DNA of 64,000 nt from Faecalibacterium sp. UBA1819. Its GTDB lineage: Bacteria > Bacillota > Clostridia > Oscillospirales > Ruminococcaceae. Under the pieces are notes generated by a model. That model did not search any database. It worked only from the letters and a program-made list of their open reading frames with translations, and had not been told where the DNA came from. Positions 17,325-26,700 of this stretch are shown in pieces (the first letter of the stretch is position 1; every line of letters begins with the position of its first letter). Made by a program: the position numbers and the translations under genes. Location of the stretch: assembly GCA_002315015.1 (NCBI GenBank), contig DCEX01000018.1, positions 93,596 to 157,595 on the forward strand. Reading direction: 5' to 3'.

Positions 17325-18237
17325 AGCTTTTGTGGATGAAGAACATGCCGGGATACGGCTGGATGCTTTTTTGGCAGCTGTATTTGAACAAGTGACGCGC
17401 AGTTATGCGCAAACCCTTTTGGAAAATGGGGCGGTGCAGTATAACGGAAAAACGGTGTCGAAAAGCACAAAAACCGCAGCCGGGGCAAAAGTGACGCTTT
17501 GCTTGCCGGACCCCAAACCGCTGGAAACCCCGGCGCAGGAAATTGCGCTTGATATTGTGTATGAGGACGCCAATTTGCTGGTGGTGAATAAGCCCAAGGG
17601 AATGGTGGTGCATCCGGCGGCAGGAAACCCCGACGGCACGCTCGTGAATGCACTTTTGTACCATTGCGGGGAAAATTTGTCGGCGATTAACGGCGAAATT
17701 CGCCCCGGCATTGTTCACCGTATTGATAAAGATACCAGCGGCTTGCTGGTGGTGGCAAAAGACAACGAAACACATCTTTCCCTTTCGCAGCAGTTTGCCG
17801 AGCACAGCATTACCCGCGTGTATCACACCGTGGTATACGGCGGATTTTCACAGGATGAAGGCTTTGTAGAAGGGATGATTGCGCGTCATCCGGTAGATAG
17901 AAAGCGAATGGCCGTTGTGCCGGACAAAGGAAGATATGCGTACACTTCTTATCGGGTAGAGGCGCGTTACCAAGGGTTTACGCATTTGTCGGTGCGCTTG
18001 AAAACCGGGCGCACCCACCAGATCCGTGTGCATATGGCAAGCATTGGGCATCCTGTGGCCGGCGACCCGGTGTATGGCCCGCGCAAGGTGCTGACACAGC
18101 TGGAGGGTCAATGTCTGCACGCGAAGGTGCTTGGGTTTGTGCATCCCGCCACAGGAAAATATATCGAATTTGACAGTGAGCTTCCGCCTTACTTTAAGAC
18201 GTTTATCAGCAAGTTGTCTCCAAAGGGAGGCGTATAG
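17311..18237 (+). CDS. rluD: Pseudouridine synthase, RluD/RluA family
   Basis: Converts uridines in ribosomal RNA to pseudouridine. The N-terminal S4 domain (about 10-65) is followed by the catalytic core with HRIDKDTSGLLVVAK, where Asp139 is the nucleophile, and the conserved KTGRTHQIRVH. ATG 17311 gives 308 residues; GTG 17278 and GTG 17299 are in frame but less convincing. Translation is probably coupled to lspA, the standard neighbour in Firmicutes. The exact rRNA target cannot be read from the sequence. Confidence 0.9.
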   Translation: MELLEAFVDEEHAGIRLDAFLAAVFEQVTRSYAQTLLENGAVQYNGKTVSKSTKTAAGAKVTLCLPDPKPLETPAQEIALDIVYEDANLLVVNKPKGMVVHPAAGNPDGTLVNALLYHCGENLSAINGEIRPGIVHRIDKDTSGLLVVAKDNETHLSLSQQFAEHSITRVYHTVVYGGFSQDEGFVEGMIARHPVDRKRMAVVPDKGRYAYTSYRVEARYQGFTHLSVRLKTGRTHQIRVHMASIGHPVAGDPVYGPRKVLTQLEGQCLHAKVLGFVHPATGKYIEFDSELPPYFKTFISKLSPKGGV

Positions 18238-18285
18238 CCTTCTGCATGTGGTAGAAAAAAGGCTGTGCAGGAAAGGGTGTTGAAA

Positions 18286-19143
18286 ATGATACAGTCCGTC
18301 AAAGATTGTTTGGTGGTCTGCGATGTGGATAATACGCTGCTAAGCGCCGAGGGCGGGCTGCCGCAGGTAAACAAATTGACGATTGAGCTGTTTATGTCTA
18401 TGGGCGGACGGTTTACCGTGGCGACAGGGCGCACAACAGAATCGGTAAAGCGGCAGCTGGGACAGCTGAAAATTAACGCCCCCGCCATTACATATGGCGG
18501 AAGCGTGATTTATGATTTTGACAACAAGCGCCGGCTGCAAAACAAGGTTTTGCCGGAAATTGTCGCGATGCAGGCGTTGTGTGATATCAAAGAGGCGGTG
18601 CCCGGAATTGGCATTGAAGTGATGACGGCGGATGGCCGCTTGTATGTTGTGCAAAGCAATGAATATACCCATCATCACACGGTTTATGAGCGGCTGATCT
18701 ATACGATGTCGCCGTTGGGAGAGTTTTCCAACCAGTGGAATAAGGTGATGTTTGCCGGGGCGCCGGAGCTTTTGAAAAAAGCGCAGGAGTTTGTGAAAAA
18801 AAGACGTTATCCGGGCCTTTATTTTGTGTTTACCGATGAAATTTATTTTGAGATGATGCCGCAGTGTGTGTCAAAGGGCAGCGCGCTGAGAGAATTGTGT
18901 GCTTTTACGGGGGTTCCGCTGGAAAACACGATTGCCATTGGGGATTATTACAACGATTTAGAGATGCTGGAAACGGCGGGTTATGCAGTTGCAATGGAAA
19001 ATGCGCCCATGAAGCTGCAAGCAGTTGCGGATGAAATTACATCGCGCTGTGAAGACGGCGGAGTGGCACAGGTTTTGTACAAATTGATTCGCAAATATGG
19101 CGAGGACCCGCGCGAAGGCAGGGTGAGAGGATACTTTCGGTGA
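18286..19143 (+). CDS. HAD superfamily hydrolase, Cof/type IIB
   Basis: A 285-residue phosphatase with motif I DVDNTLL, motif II in FTVATGRTTES, and motif IV GDYYNDLEML. The large cap between motifs II and III and the GxxIxDxxNDxxML-like ending fit the Cof-type (IIB) group acting on sugar phosphates or nucleotide cofactors. The substrate is unknown. ATG 18286 has AAAGGG 9 bases upstream. The stop codon overlaps the GTG of the next gene. Confidence 0.85.
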   Translation: MIQSVKDCLVVCDVDNTLLSAEGGLPQVNKLTIELFMSMGGRFTVATGRTTESVKRQLGQLKINAPAITYGGSVIYDFDNKRRLQNKVLPEIVAMQALCDIKEAVPGIGIEVMTADGRLYVVQSNEYTHHHTVYERLIYTMSPLGEFSNQWNKVMFAGAPELLKKAQEFVKKRRYPGLYFVFTDEIYFEMMPQCVSKGSALRELCAFTGVPLENTIAIGDYYNDLEMLETAGYAVAMENAPMKLQAVADEITSRCEDGGVAQVLYKLIRKYGEDPREGRVRGYFR

Positions 19144-19445
19144 AAAAGTGGATTCTTTTTTACGCTGTATTTCTGGCAGCCGCCATTTGGGCGGCAGATT
19201 CATTTGCGTCTGTTCCGCAGCGCGATGCAATCGTTTGGCCAAAGCATGACTTGATTGAAGTCAACCATGCGACGGTGCAGGATTGGATGGTGCTGCCGGG
19301 AATAGGTGAAAAACGCGCACAGGCATTGGTTGACCTGCGCGAGAGGAAGGGAAGTTTGAAAGAGCCGCAGGAGTTAGTGCAGGCAGAGGGGATTTCGCAA
19401 GCCTTGGTACAGGAAATAACGCCGTATTTGTGCTTTGAAGAATGA
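19140..19445 (+). CDS. Small membrane-anchored helix-hairpin-helix protein (ComEA-like)
   Basis: A 101-residue protein with a signal-anchor (residues 4-19) followed by a double helix-hairpin-helix DNA-binding domain (INxA-like VNHATVQDW, LPGIGEKRAQALVDLRE). This is the arrangement of ComEA-type competence proteins, which bind incoming DNA outside the membrane. ComEA is normally about 200 residues with an extra N-terminal region, so this is a short version, and no comEC is adjacent. GTG start overlapping the previous stop. A DNA-binding role is likely; a competence role is uncertain. Confidence 0.75.
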   Translation: MKKWILFYAVFLAAAIWAADSFASVPQRDAIVWPKHDLIEVNHATVQDWMVLPGIGEKRAQALVDLRERKGSLKEPQELVQAEGISQALVQEITPYLCFEE

Positions 19446-19524
19446 GTACAGCGGCCTTGTTTTCGGGCTTTGCGATGTTGTGCCGAACAAAAATTTGCAG
19501 ATTCGTTTGACAAACAAATAGAGG

Positions 19525-19542
19525 ATCATCGGGAGGGATGAT
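19525..19542 (+). promoter_or_regulatory. Hairpin presenting the ppk ribosome site in its loop
   Basis: ATCATC pairs with GATGAT around GGGAGG, which is the Shine-Dalgarno sequence of ppk (ATG at 19546). A 6-bp stem of this strength could modulate initiation but may also be chance. Confidence 0.3.
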
Positions 19543-19545
19543 GCA

Positions 19546-21696
19546 ATGTCGAATGCACAGCAGGAAATTTTTATCAACCGTGAATTGAGCTGGTTGGATT
19601 TTAACCGAAGGGTTTTGGAACTTTCCAAAGATAAAGCGGTTCCCATTGGTGAACAGCTGAAATTTGCGGCGATCTACGGCAGTAATTTAGACGAGTTTTT
19701 CATGGTGCGTGTCGGTTCGCTTTACGACAGAACGCTGCTGAAAATTACGGCAAAAGACAATAAAACGGGTTGGACGCCTGCGCAGCAGCTGGCCGCGATT
19801 ATGCCGAAGGTGCAGGAGCTTCAGCAATATTGTGATAAGTGTGTGGCAAAGCTTTATGAGCGCTTGGAAGGCTGCGGCTACTATAAAGTGAACTTTGAAA
19901 AACTGACGAAAAAGCAAGAGCATTTTTGGAAAAAATACTTTGTCAAAGAAGTGCTTCCGATGCTTTCGGTGCAGGTGGTGGACAAACGCCATCCGTTCCC
20001 GTTCTTGCGCAATAACGAAACGTATATCGGCGCGATGCTGCGCGAGAAAAATACGGTGCAGTGGTCGCTTGGTTTAATTCCCATCAGCAACCAGTTTAAA
20101 CGCATTATCTTTGCGCCGGCAGAGGGCAAAACAGAATTTGCCCTCATGGAAGAATTGATTTGCCATTATGCTTCTCAGGCGTTTGGAAAAAGCAGCGTAC
20201 AGGGAAAAGCGATTTTCCGCATTACCCGAAATGCCGATATTTCAGTGGATGAAGGCATGTTTGACCATGATGTGGATTACCGCGAAGTGATGAGCGACCT
20301 TTTGAAAAAGCGCCGCAAGCTGGCCGCTGTTCGGATGCAGATTACCCCGAAAGCGCCCATGGATATGATTGACTTCTTGTGCAATAAGCTGGTGCTGCCG
20401 CGCTCGCAGTGCTTTGTGCAGTCGGCCCCGCCCGATTTGTCGGTTGGGTTCCAGCTTGCAGCGCGTTTGGCTCAGGATAACCACCCTGAACGTTTTTATC
20501 CTGTGCGTCGTCCCATGCTTCCTCCTACGGGCTTTGATTTGACAAAGGCTGTTCAGAACGAGGATGTTTTGCTGTCGTACCCGTACCAAAGCATTCGCCC
20601 GTTTATCGTTATGCTGCGCCGCGCCGCCTATGACCCGGACGTTGTTTCCATCAAAATGACACTGTACCGTGTGGCACATGAATCCAAAATTATTGAGGCG
20701 CTGATTTCCGCTGCCGAAAACGGCAAAGAAGTTGTCGTGGTGGTAGAGCTGCGCGCACGTTTTGACGAGCAGAATAATATTGATTACTCCAAACAATTGG
20801 AAGAAGCGGGCTGCACCGTCATTTATGGCTTTGAATCGTATAAAGTGCATTCCAAACTGACTTTGATTACCAAAATCAAAAATGGCCAAACGAGCTATAT
20901 TGCCCAAATCGGAACCGGCAACTATAACGAAAAGACAAGCGAGCAATATACGGACTTGTCCTACATTACAACAAAACCGGAAATCGGCGCAGAGCTGGCA
21001 GGGGTATTTCATAATCTTGCCATTGCCAAGCTCACGCAGGAGGCCAACCATCTGTTGGTTGCACCGCTTTGCTTTAAGAGCGTGATGCTGGAAGAAATCG
21101 ACCGCGAAATCGAAGCCAAAAAGATGGGCAAGGAAGCCGGGATGATTTTGAAATGCAACTCGGTGAGCGATAAGGAAATTATCGAAAAGCTTAGTGAGGC
21201 ATCTTGTGCGGGCGTAAAAATTCAGATGATTGTGCGCGGTATTTGCTGCTTGAAAGCGGGGGTACCCGGCAAAACAGAAAATATCACCGTCCGCAGCATT
21301 GTTGGGCGTTATTTGGAGCATGAGCGTGTGTATGCCTTTGGCACACAAGACCGGCTGCGCGTTTATGTGGCATCGGGCGACTTTTTAACCCGAAACACGG
21401 AAAAGCGTGTGGAAGTGGGTGTGCGCATTACAGACCGCAAGCTGGTGAACGAGCTGATGCAGACGCTGAGTATGCAGCTGCATGACAATGTGAATGCTTC
21501 TGTGATGAAGCCGGACGGCAGCTATGCAAAGGTGAAACGCATGGAAGGGCAGCCCGCGATTGACAGCCAGCTCGGCATGTATGACATGCTGAAAACGGCG
21601 TGGCCGGAAATGCCCGCAGAAGGCTTTGTACCCGAACAGGTTAAGCCCGAGCGCGTGAAGGTGCGTGCGGTACGCCGCAAAAAAACACAGCACTGA
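19546..21696 (+). CDS. ppk1: Polyphosphate kinase 1
   Basis: Reversibly makes inorganic polyphosphate from ATP. Its 716 residues match the PPK1 family from the start (FINRELSWLDFNRRVLELS) to the end. The phosphorylated histidine lies in YKVHSKLTLI and the second conserved histidine in LEHERVYAFG; GTGNYNEKTSEQYTD is also typical. No exopolyphosphatase gene is adjacent. The gene stands alone between a 100-base leader and a terminator. Confidence 0.97.
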   Translation: MSNAQQEIFINRELSWLDFNRRVLELSKDKAVPIGEQLKFAAIYGSNLDEFFMVRVGSLYDRTLLKITAKDNKTGWTPAQQLAAIMPKVQELQQYCDKCVAKLYERLEGCGYYKVNFEKLTKKQEHFWKKYFVKEVLPMLSVQVVDKRHPFPFLRNNETYIGAMLREKNTVQWSLGLIPISNQFKRIIFAPAEGKTEFALMEELICHYASQAFGKSSVQGKAIFRITRNADISVDEGMFDHDVDYREVMSDLLKKRRKLAAVRMQITPKAPMDMIDFLCNKLVLPRSQCFVQSAPPDLSVGFQLAARLAQDNHPERFYPVRRPMLPPTGFDLTKAVQNEDVLLSYPYQSIRPFIVMLRRAAYDPDVVSIKMTLYRVAHESKIIEALISAAENGKEVVVVVELRARFDEQNNIDYSKQLEEAGCTVIYGFESYKVHSKLTLITKIKNGQTSYIAQIGTGNYNEKTSEQYTDLSYITTKPEIGAELAGVFHNLAIAKLTQEANHLLVAPLCFKSVMLEEIDREIEAKKMGKEAGMILKCNSVSDKEIIEKLSEASCAGVKIQMIVRGICCLKAGVPGKTENITVRSIVGRYLEHERVYAFGTQDRLRVYVASGDFLTRNTEKRVEVGVRITDRKLVNELMQTLSMQLHDNVNASVMKPDGSYAKVKRMEGQPAIDSQLGMYDMLKTAWPEMPAEGFVPEQVKPERVKVRAVRRKKTQH

Positions 21697-21739
21697 TGCT
21701 GTAATAGTAGATTAAAACGTCTTTGACGATAGGGTTGTT

Positions 21740-21785
21740 GCCGCCCGTTCGGTTGCCGTGAGCGCCGAGCGGGCGGCTGCTTTTT
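21740..21785 (+). terminator. Intrinsic terminator after ppk1
   Basis: GCCGCCCG pairs with CGGGCGGC across a 22-nt loop, followed by TGCTTTTTG. The stretch from here to 22004 holds a frame of about 70 codons that lacks family features; I see nothing else in it. Confidence 0.65.
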
Positions 21786-22004
21786 GTGGATCAGCAAGGG
21801 GGAGAAGTGTGGTGCGGCATCGTTTCATTACAACAAAAGCGTATTTCGTAACAGAATGCTTGCGTTTTGGAGCAAAGCGGCGGATAAAAACAGGGAAAGC
21901 GCAGAAAGCGGCACCGGCCAAAAACTTCGCTTGCTCATCCAATCCCCGCATGGATAAAATAGAAGAAGGCTGACAACGCCGCGGGAACAAAAGGAGGGGA
22001 AACT

Positions 22005-22718
22005 GTGCTGAGAATTGCCGTCTGTGATGATGAGCCGCAGATTGTAAAACAATTGACTGATCTGGTGATGCAGTGTGCGCCCGACTGTGAATTAACTTGC
22101 TATGCACATGGGGAAGAATTGCTGGAAGCGCAAAAAACGTTCGACCTGATTTTTTTGGATATTCAAATGAAGCCTTTGAATGGGATGGAAACCGCAAAAA
22201 GAATCCGCAGTTTGGATGAAGGCGTTTTGATTGTGTTTATTACCGCTTGGAAGGAATATGTGTTTGATGCTTTTGATGTAGGCGCATTTCACTACCTGTT
22301 AAAACCGGTGCAGCTGCAAAAACTGCGTGAAATTCTGCAAAGGGCGCAGCGAGAAACCGACCGAAAGAACCACGCAAAAAAACAACAGCTTTTTTTGAAA
22401 ACAAGAGAGAGAAGCTTTGTGGTGAATGTGGAGGATATTTTGTTTTTGGAGAACGCTTTGCGGAAAGTCGTCATTCATACCGATGCACAAACCATTCTTG
22501 TGTACGGAACAATGTCGGAATTTGAAAAAAAGCTGGGGGCGGGATTTTACCGAAGCCATCGAGGGTATCTGGTCAATTTAGCCCGCATTGCGGAATACGA
22601 CGCGGAAACGATTTACATGGACAACGGCGAAACCGCTTATCTCACCAAAAAGAATTACCCGGATTTTGTAAAATGCTATATGCGGTTTCTAAGAAATGGA
22701 AGGGGACAAGATGACTGA
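22005..22718 (+). CDS. LytTR family response regulator
   Basis: A 237-residue two-component regulator. The receiver domain has CDDEP near the start, the phospho-acceptor Asp52 in FLDIQMK, and the usual Thr/Lys positions (FITAWKEYVFDAFDVGAFHYLLKP). The C-terminal LytTR DNA-binding domain (about 130-235) includes FYRSHRGYLVNLARI. GTG start behind AAAGGAGGGG. It overlaps the kinase gene by 8 bases, forming an AgrA/AgrC-type pair. No agrB or agrD precursor is visible nearby. Confidence 0.93.
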   Translation: MLRIAVCDDEPQIVKQLTDLVMQCAPDCELTCYAHGEELLEAQKTFDLIFLDIQMKPLNGMETAKRIRSLDEGVLIVFITAWKEYVFDAFDVGAFHYLLKPVQLQKLREILQRAQRETDRKNHAKKQQLFLKTRERSFVVNVEDILFLENALRKVVIHTDAQTILVYGTMSEFEKKLGAGFYRSHRGYLVNLARIAEYDAETIYMDNGETAYLTKKNYPDFVKCYMRFLRNGRGQDD

Positions 22719-24141
22719 TTTTATCCGTCAAATTTTTATGCTTGCGCTTTCTGTGTTTGAGGGCTTTTGCATGGATCGTCTGTTTCAAGCGTTTGTTTCA
22801 CCACGATGGAGTGGGCTGCGCTGGAGTACGGGCATAATCGGCGCGGTATGGGTTTTATACCACGGCATATGCCTTTGGCAAAATTGGGCGTTTTATCCGT
22901 CTTCTGTTTGGAATCTGACGGTGTATCTCTGTGTGTTGTTCGGCACGGCTTTGCTTTGGTATCGGGGCGGTATTTTGCTCAAGCTTTTCTTGGTGGTGCA
23001 GTTTGCGGCAATCCATGAATTGTCTATTTGGGCGGCAAACAGCTTGATTGCCGTTCATATGCAAGTGTTGGAGATGCTCGGCAATGGGGTACAGCAGCAA
23101 GTGTTATCTTTGAGCGCCTTTATGAGTTTTGTGACGATTTCCAATGTGGCGTTATTCCTTGCTGTCGGAGCGCTTCGAGAGGGGATGACCTACTGTTTTA
23201 TTCGGCGTATTGTGAAAGCGTGCCGATTCCCGCGCAGATTTGAAAAAAACATTCTTCCCTATCTGCTGCCTGCCGCCGCAAGCGTTCTGGTTGCCTTTTT
23301 TATCCGTTTGCTGATGCTTGCGGTAGAAAACAGTGTGACGGTAACGCTGTATGCGCGCTATCCGCAGGTATCTTTTCTGATTCCGCTGCTTGCCGTCATT
23401 TTGCTGCTTGCAAACAGTTTCAGCTTTGAAATGTTTCAAAACATGGCTGCTTTTGAGCAGCAGCGCACAGAAAAATTAGTGCTGGAAAACCAAGTGTCCA
23501 GCCTGAAAAATTCGATTGCCGAGATGGAAAGCGTCTATGAGAGCGTGCGCTCGGTAAAGCATGATATGAAAAACCATATGCTGATTTTGCGAACGCTGTT
23601 GGATGAGCCAGGTTCCGGCTGTGAAGCAAAGGCATATTTGGAGCAGTGGTATCCTCTGGTGGAGCAGATGGACATGTATATCCGAACAGGAAATGCGGTG
23701 GCAGATGTGGTGGTGAATGCAAAATTTCAGTATGCAAAAAAGACCATTCCCGACATTTGTTTCGATGCGGAAGATTTCGTGGTGCCTGACACAATTGCTG
23801 TGAAGGCTTACGACATCGGAATTATTTTGAGCAATGGCCTGGATAACGCGGTGGAGGCGTGCCAAAACCTGCGCAGAAAAGAGCCGGATGCCGAAGCGGA
23901 GATTGTTCTGCGGTCATTTTGGAAGGGGAATATGTACTTTTTGGAAATAGAAAATAGTTTTGACGGCGTGTTTGTGATGGAGGCAGACGGCGAATATCCG
24001 CGCTCTACAAAACCCGACCCCGATGAACACGGCATTGGCCTGAAAAATATTCGCAGCTGCGCTCAAAAATACGCAGGCGACATGGATTGCATTGTAAAAG
24101 GGCGGCACTTTATTTTATCCGTGATGTTAAAAGGAACGTAG
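22711..24141 (+). CDS. GHKL sensor histidine kinase, AgrC-like
   Basis: A 476-residue membrane kinase with about six hydrophobic segments in the first 240 residues and no separate extracellular domain. A short coiled linker leads to the histidine motif VKHDMKNHMLILRTL with His about 284. The ATPase domain has the N-box LSNGLDNAVEAC and G-box EHGIGLKNIRSC. This is the AgrC/GHKL architecture that usually reads peptides or envelope signals. ATG 22711 with AAGGGGA is preferred; ATG 22696 is in frame. Translation is coupled to the LytTR regulator. Confidence 0.92.
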   Translation: MTDFIRQIFMLALSVFEGFCMDRLFQAFVSPRWSGLRWSTGIIGAVWVLYHGICLWQNWAFYPSSVWNLTVYLCVLFGTALLWYRGGILLKLFLVVQFAAIHELSIWAANSLIAVHMQVLEMLGNGVQQQVLSLSAFMSFVTISNVALFLAVGALREGMTYCFIRRIVKACRFPRRFEKNILPYLLPAAASVLVAFFIRLLMLAVENSVTVTLYARYPQVSFLIPLLAVILLLANSFSFEMFQNMAAFEQQRTEKLVLENQVSSLKNSIAEMESVYESVRSVKHDMKNHMLILRTLLDEPGSGCEAKAYLEQWYPLVEQMDMYIRTGNAVADVVVNAKFQYAKKTIPDICFDAEDFVVPDTIAVKAYDIGIILSNGLDNAVEACQNLRRKEPDAEAEIVLRSFWKGNMYFLEIENSFDGVFVMEADGEYPRSTKPDPDEHGIGLKNIRSCAQKYAGDMDCIVKGRHFILSVMLKGT

Positions 24142-24309
24142 GAAACAGAGCCTTTCCTGCTCGCTTTCCACTGTTCGTTACCATAATATCTACCGCTGAT
24201 TACATCATCTCTTTTCAGAAAGAAAAACGGTGTTATGCTGAAACAAAGGAAGCAGGGCGCTTCGTTGTTTTTAGAAACGCTCTAATGAAACAGGAAAGAG
24301 GGAAATTAT

Positions 24310-25077
24310 ATGAGAATTACAAGCAATGCTTTTTATCCGTATCAAGCGCGAATGACAAAAACCAAGCAAAACGAAGAAACCGTGGGGCAGACAGAACAGG
24401 AACAAACGCAAGCGGCGCAGGAACAAGCGAATACACAGGAAACAACGCAAGCCGCCGCGGGCAAAACCCTGACCAAAAGCGAAAAAGCGGAAAACCTGAA
24501 AAACTATTTTTTGGACAAATATAAAGACTATGGGCTGACGCTCTCCTCGGGCTTGACCGCACCGAAACACGGGGTGGCGCCGTCCTTTTCGGTTGACCCG
24601 CGCGCCATTGAGCAAGCGGCAAACGACCCGCAGAAAGCGAAAGAGCTGGATGACATGCTCAGTAGTGCAACGATGATTGATTCTAATTGGTTCAATGCGA
24701 TGAATCATCCGCCAGAGGTAAAAGTGTCGCTGTCGGTGCATATCAATGCGGACGGAACATCCACAGGCATGCTGCGCAGAGAGTACAGCAGTTTAGAGGC
24801 AAAAAACAAGTATGGCGGCTTTGATGCCAACAGCTTTTTAGACGAGCAGGACAAGCTTTGGGAAAAGCATGAGTCTGATTTTGACTATGCAAAAGCGGTT
24901 GGAGAAGATTCTGTCGGAAAAGCTTCGGAAAAGATTTGGGAGGAGCATTTGGAGGATAAACAACGGCTGCGGCAATATCGCAATGATGTGCGTATGGAAG
25001 AATGGGTAAGCGGACAAACCGAGCAAAAGTATTTTCTCACCGGGCAGAAAAACCAATTCATGGACATAAAAGCGTAA
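24310..25077 (+). CDS. Unrecognised 255-residue hydrophilic protein
   Basis: I do not recognise a family with confidence. It starts at ATG behind AGAGGGAAATT. Residues 17-60 are low-complexity (Gln, Glu, Thr, Ala), followed by a structured part with SKSEKAENLKNYFLDKYK-like helices, a segment VSLSVHINADGTSTGMLRREY, and a charged helical C-terminus. There is no signal peptide, transmembrane helix or cysteine cluster. It lies 168 bases behind the histidine kinase and ahead of the SpoIVFA-like gene, so it may be a target of that two-component system. That is only a guess from position. Confidence 0.7.
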   Translation: MRITSNAFYPYQARMTKTKQNEETVGQTEQEQTQAAQEQANTQETTQAAAGKTLTKSEKAENLKNYFLDKYKDYGLTLSSGLTAPKHGVAPSFSVDPRAIEQAANDPQKAKELDDMLSSATMIDSNWFNAMNHPPEVKVSLSVHINADGTSTGMLRREYSSLEAKNKYGGFDANSFLDEQDKLWEKHESDFDYAKAVGEDSVGKASEKIWEEHLEDKQRLRQYRNDVRMEEWVSGQTEQKYFLTGQKNQFMDIKA

Positions 25078-25111
25078 GCAAAACAGATCGTTTGTGAAGT
25101 ATCATGGGCGG

Positions 25112-25150
25112 GGAACCAAGCGGCAAAATGCGGTTTCCTGCCTTTTTTGT
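25112..25150 (+). terminator. Possible terminator after the unrecognised gene
   Basis: GGGAACC can pair with GGTTTCC (one G-T pair) around a 14-nt loop, with TTTTTT shortly after. Weak. Confidence 0.3.
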
Positions 25151-25251
25151 CGAAGCATCGGCGTGAGGGGTTCGTTTTCAGTTCTAAGTACACCTTGATT
25201 TTGCATATAGATAAAAGCATGACACAGAATCAGAAAAGGGTGTGACACGAT

Positions 25252-26067
25252 ATGTGGGAAAAACAGGCGGGCGATGTGCCGGGCGGACAGCTCCACCCGT
25301 GGAAGGAGCAGAGAAAGCGCGCGCAGGATATGGGCGAGGACGCAAGCGCACTGCTGTTTGTACAGCTGGTGCTGTGCGTGATGATTGCGTTAATTGTGTT
25401 TTTTGCCAAAATGTCACAAGCGCCGTTTTTTACCGATATGCGCCAGCAATATCAGGAAATGATTTCTTACGGCGTGGAATTTTCGTCTGATAACCCCATG
25501 ATTCGCTTTGCAACGGGCGGCGTGGATGCGTTAAGAGATCAGGCGCAGAAAGTATTGGATGAATTACAGGCTTATGAACCGGAGGCTTTAACGGGCAGCG
25601 GCGGCTTTTGGCCGATCAAGAGCCATGAGGTGCCGCAAGGAGCTTCTATGGAGCCATACGTCAGCCCGCAGGAGCTGACCCTGCCTGTGGCGGGTGTGTT
25701 CACCTCGGAGTTTGGCTTTCGCGAAAACCCGGTAACAGGCGAGGATGATTTTCACGCGGGTATTGACCTTGCTGCGGCGGAAGGAACGCCGGTGAAAAGC
25801 GCGCTGAAAGGTCAAGTGCTGAAAACAGGCTACAACGATTCCCGCGGCAGTTATATTCTTGTGCGCCATGAAAATGGGGTGCAGACTTTGTATCAGCATC
25901 TTTCCTTTGCCGCCGTTCGGCAGGGACAAGCGGTGGAAGCCGGAGAGGTCATCGGTATGGTGGGCAGCACGGGCTTATCGACAGGGCCGCACCTGCATTT
26001 TGAGCTGCGTGTGAACGGTGTATGCGTTGACCCCGCACTCAGCTTGCCGCAGATACAAGAGGGCTGA
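25252..26067 (+). CDS. spoIVFA: M23 (LytM) domain membrane protein, SpoIVFA-like
   Basis: A 271-residue protein. A basic N-terminal segment precedes one transmembrane helix (about 37-55), then a spacer and a C-terminal LytM/M23 domain. The domain has the zinc-ligand patterns FHAGIDLAAAEGTPV and GPHLHFELRVNG. With the M50 protease gene 5 bases downstream it forms the SpoIVFA-SpoIVFB pair, which in Bacillus governs processing of pro-sigma-K in the mother cell. Position just before the TIGR03960/DUF2344 pair supports this. The symbol rests on this context; M23 sequence alone would allow SpoIIQ or a cell-wall hydrolase. Confidence 0.75.
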   Translation: MWEKQAGDVPGGQLHPWKEQRKRAQDMGEDASALLFVQLVLCVMIALIVFFAKMSQAPFFTDMRQQYQEMISYGVEFSSDNPMIRFATGGVDALRDQAQKVLDELQAYEPEALTGSGGFWPIKSHEVPQGASMEPYVSPQELTLPVAGVFTSEFGFRENPVTGEDDFHAGIDLAAAEGTPVKSALKGQVLKTGYNDSRGSYILVRHENGVQTLYQHLSFAAVRQGQAVEAGEVIGMVGSTGLSTGPHLHFELRVNGVCVDPALSLPQIQEG

Positions 26068-26072
26068 ACCGG

Positions 26073-26660
26073 ATGTCTCAGACAGATCGGGCAATGCTGC
26101 TGGGAGGCTTGCTTTTCATTGGTTTCCTTTATGATTCTATGGGCTTTCTGCGCATGGCGCTGCTGTGCAGCTTTTTGCACGAGGCGGGGCATGTGCTGGT
26201 GTTTTTGCTTTGCACCGGGCGCTGGCCGAAGCTGTGCTTTGGGTTTGGCGGCATTGCCCTCAGCGGTGCTCAGACGCTGGGGCGAAAGCAAGAGCTGGCC
26301 GTTTTGTGTGCCGGCCCGGCGGTCAATTTTCTGTTTGCGGCGGTGCTCTACGGCATCGCCCAGCAGCGTGCTTCCTACGGGGTGTATTTTTTGGCGGCTG
26401 TCAGCTTTTGCACCGGCGCATATAATTTGCTGCCGCTGGAAGTGCTGGACGGCGGGCGGATTTTGCAAAATTTGGCAGCGGGGCGCCATACATCCTTGGC
26501 GGTACGGTTGCAGCGGTGGGTGCTGTTTTTGTTTTGCTTATTGTGTGCAGCGGCCGGGTGCTGTTCCGCGCTGGAATGGCGTGCCCGTATTGCTGCGCTT
26601 TTGGCGGCAGCTTATATTGCGGTGCAGGAATGGGGGCCAAAACGCTCTTTTCGGTATTAA
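26073..26660 (+). CDS. spoIVFB: M50 family intramembrane metalloprotease, SpoIVFB-like
   Basis: A 195-residue multi-pass membrane protein with the zinc-protease signature HEAGH (within CSFLHEAGHVLVFLL) and the second motif NLLPLEVLDGGRIL, which supplies the third ligand Asp. This fits site-2 proteases of the SpoIVFB type. The C-terminal CBS domain of the Bacillus protein is lacking, as is common in Clostridia. It is translated right behind the SpoIVFA-like gene, whose product would regulate it. Substrate (pro-sigma-K) is inferred. Confidence 0.82.
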   Translation: MSQTDRAMLLGGLLFIGFLYDSMGFLRMALLCSFLHEAGHVLVFLLCTGRWPKLCFGFGGIALSGAQTLGRKQELAVLCAGPAVNFLFAAVLYGIAQQRASYGVYFLAAVSFCTGAYNLLPLEVLDGGRILQNLAAGRHTSLAVRLQRWVLFLFCLLCAAAGCCSALEWRARIAALLAAAYIAVQEWGPKRSFRY

Positions 26661-26700
26661 GAAAGACCATCAACAAGTGCGCAGAGCAGCAGCTTTGCGT

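Noticed and set aside
20242..21348. Long - strand open frame (about 368 codons) inside ppk1
   Set aside because: It is the antisense shadow of a well-conserved gene and its translation is rich in His/Asn/Gln without any family pattern.
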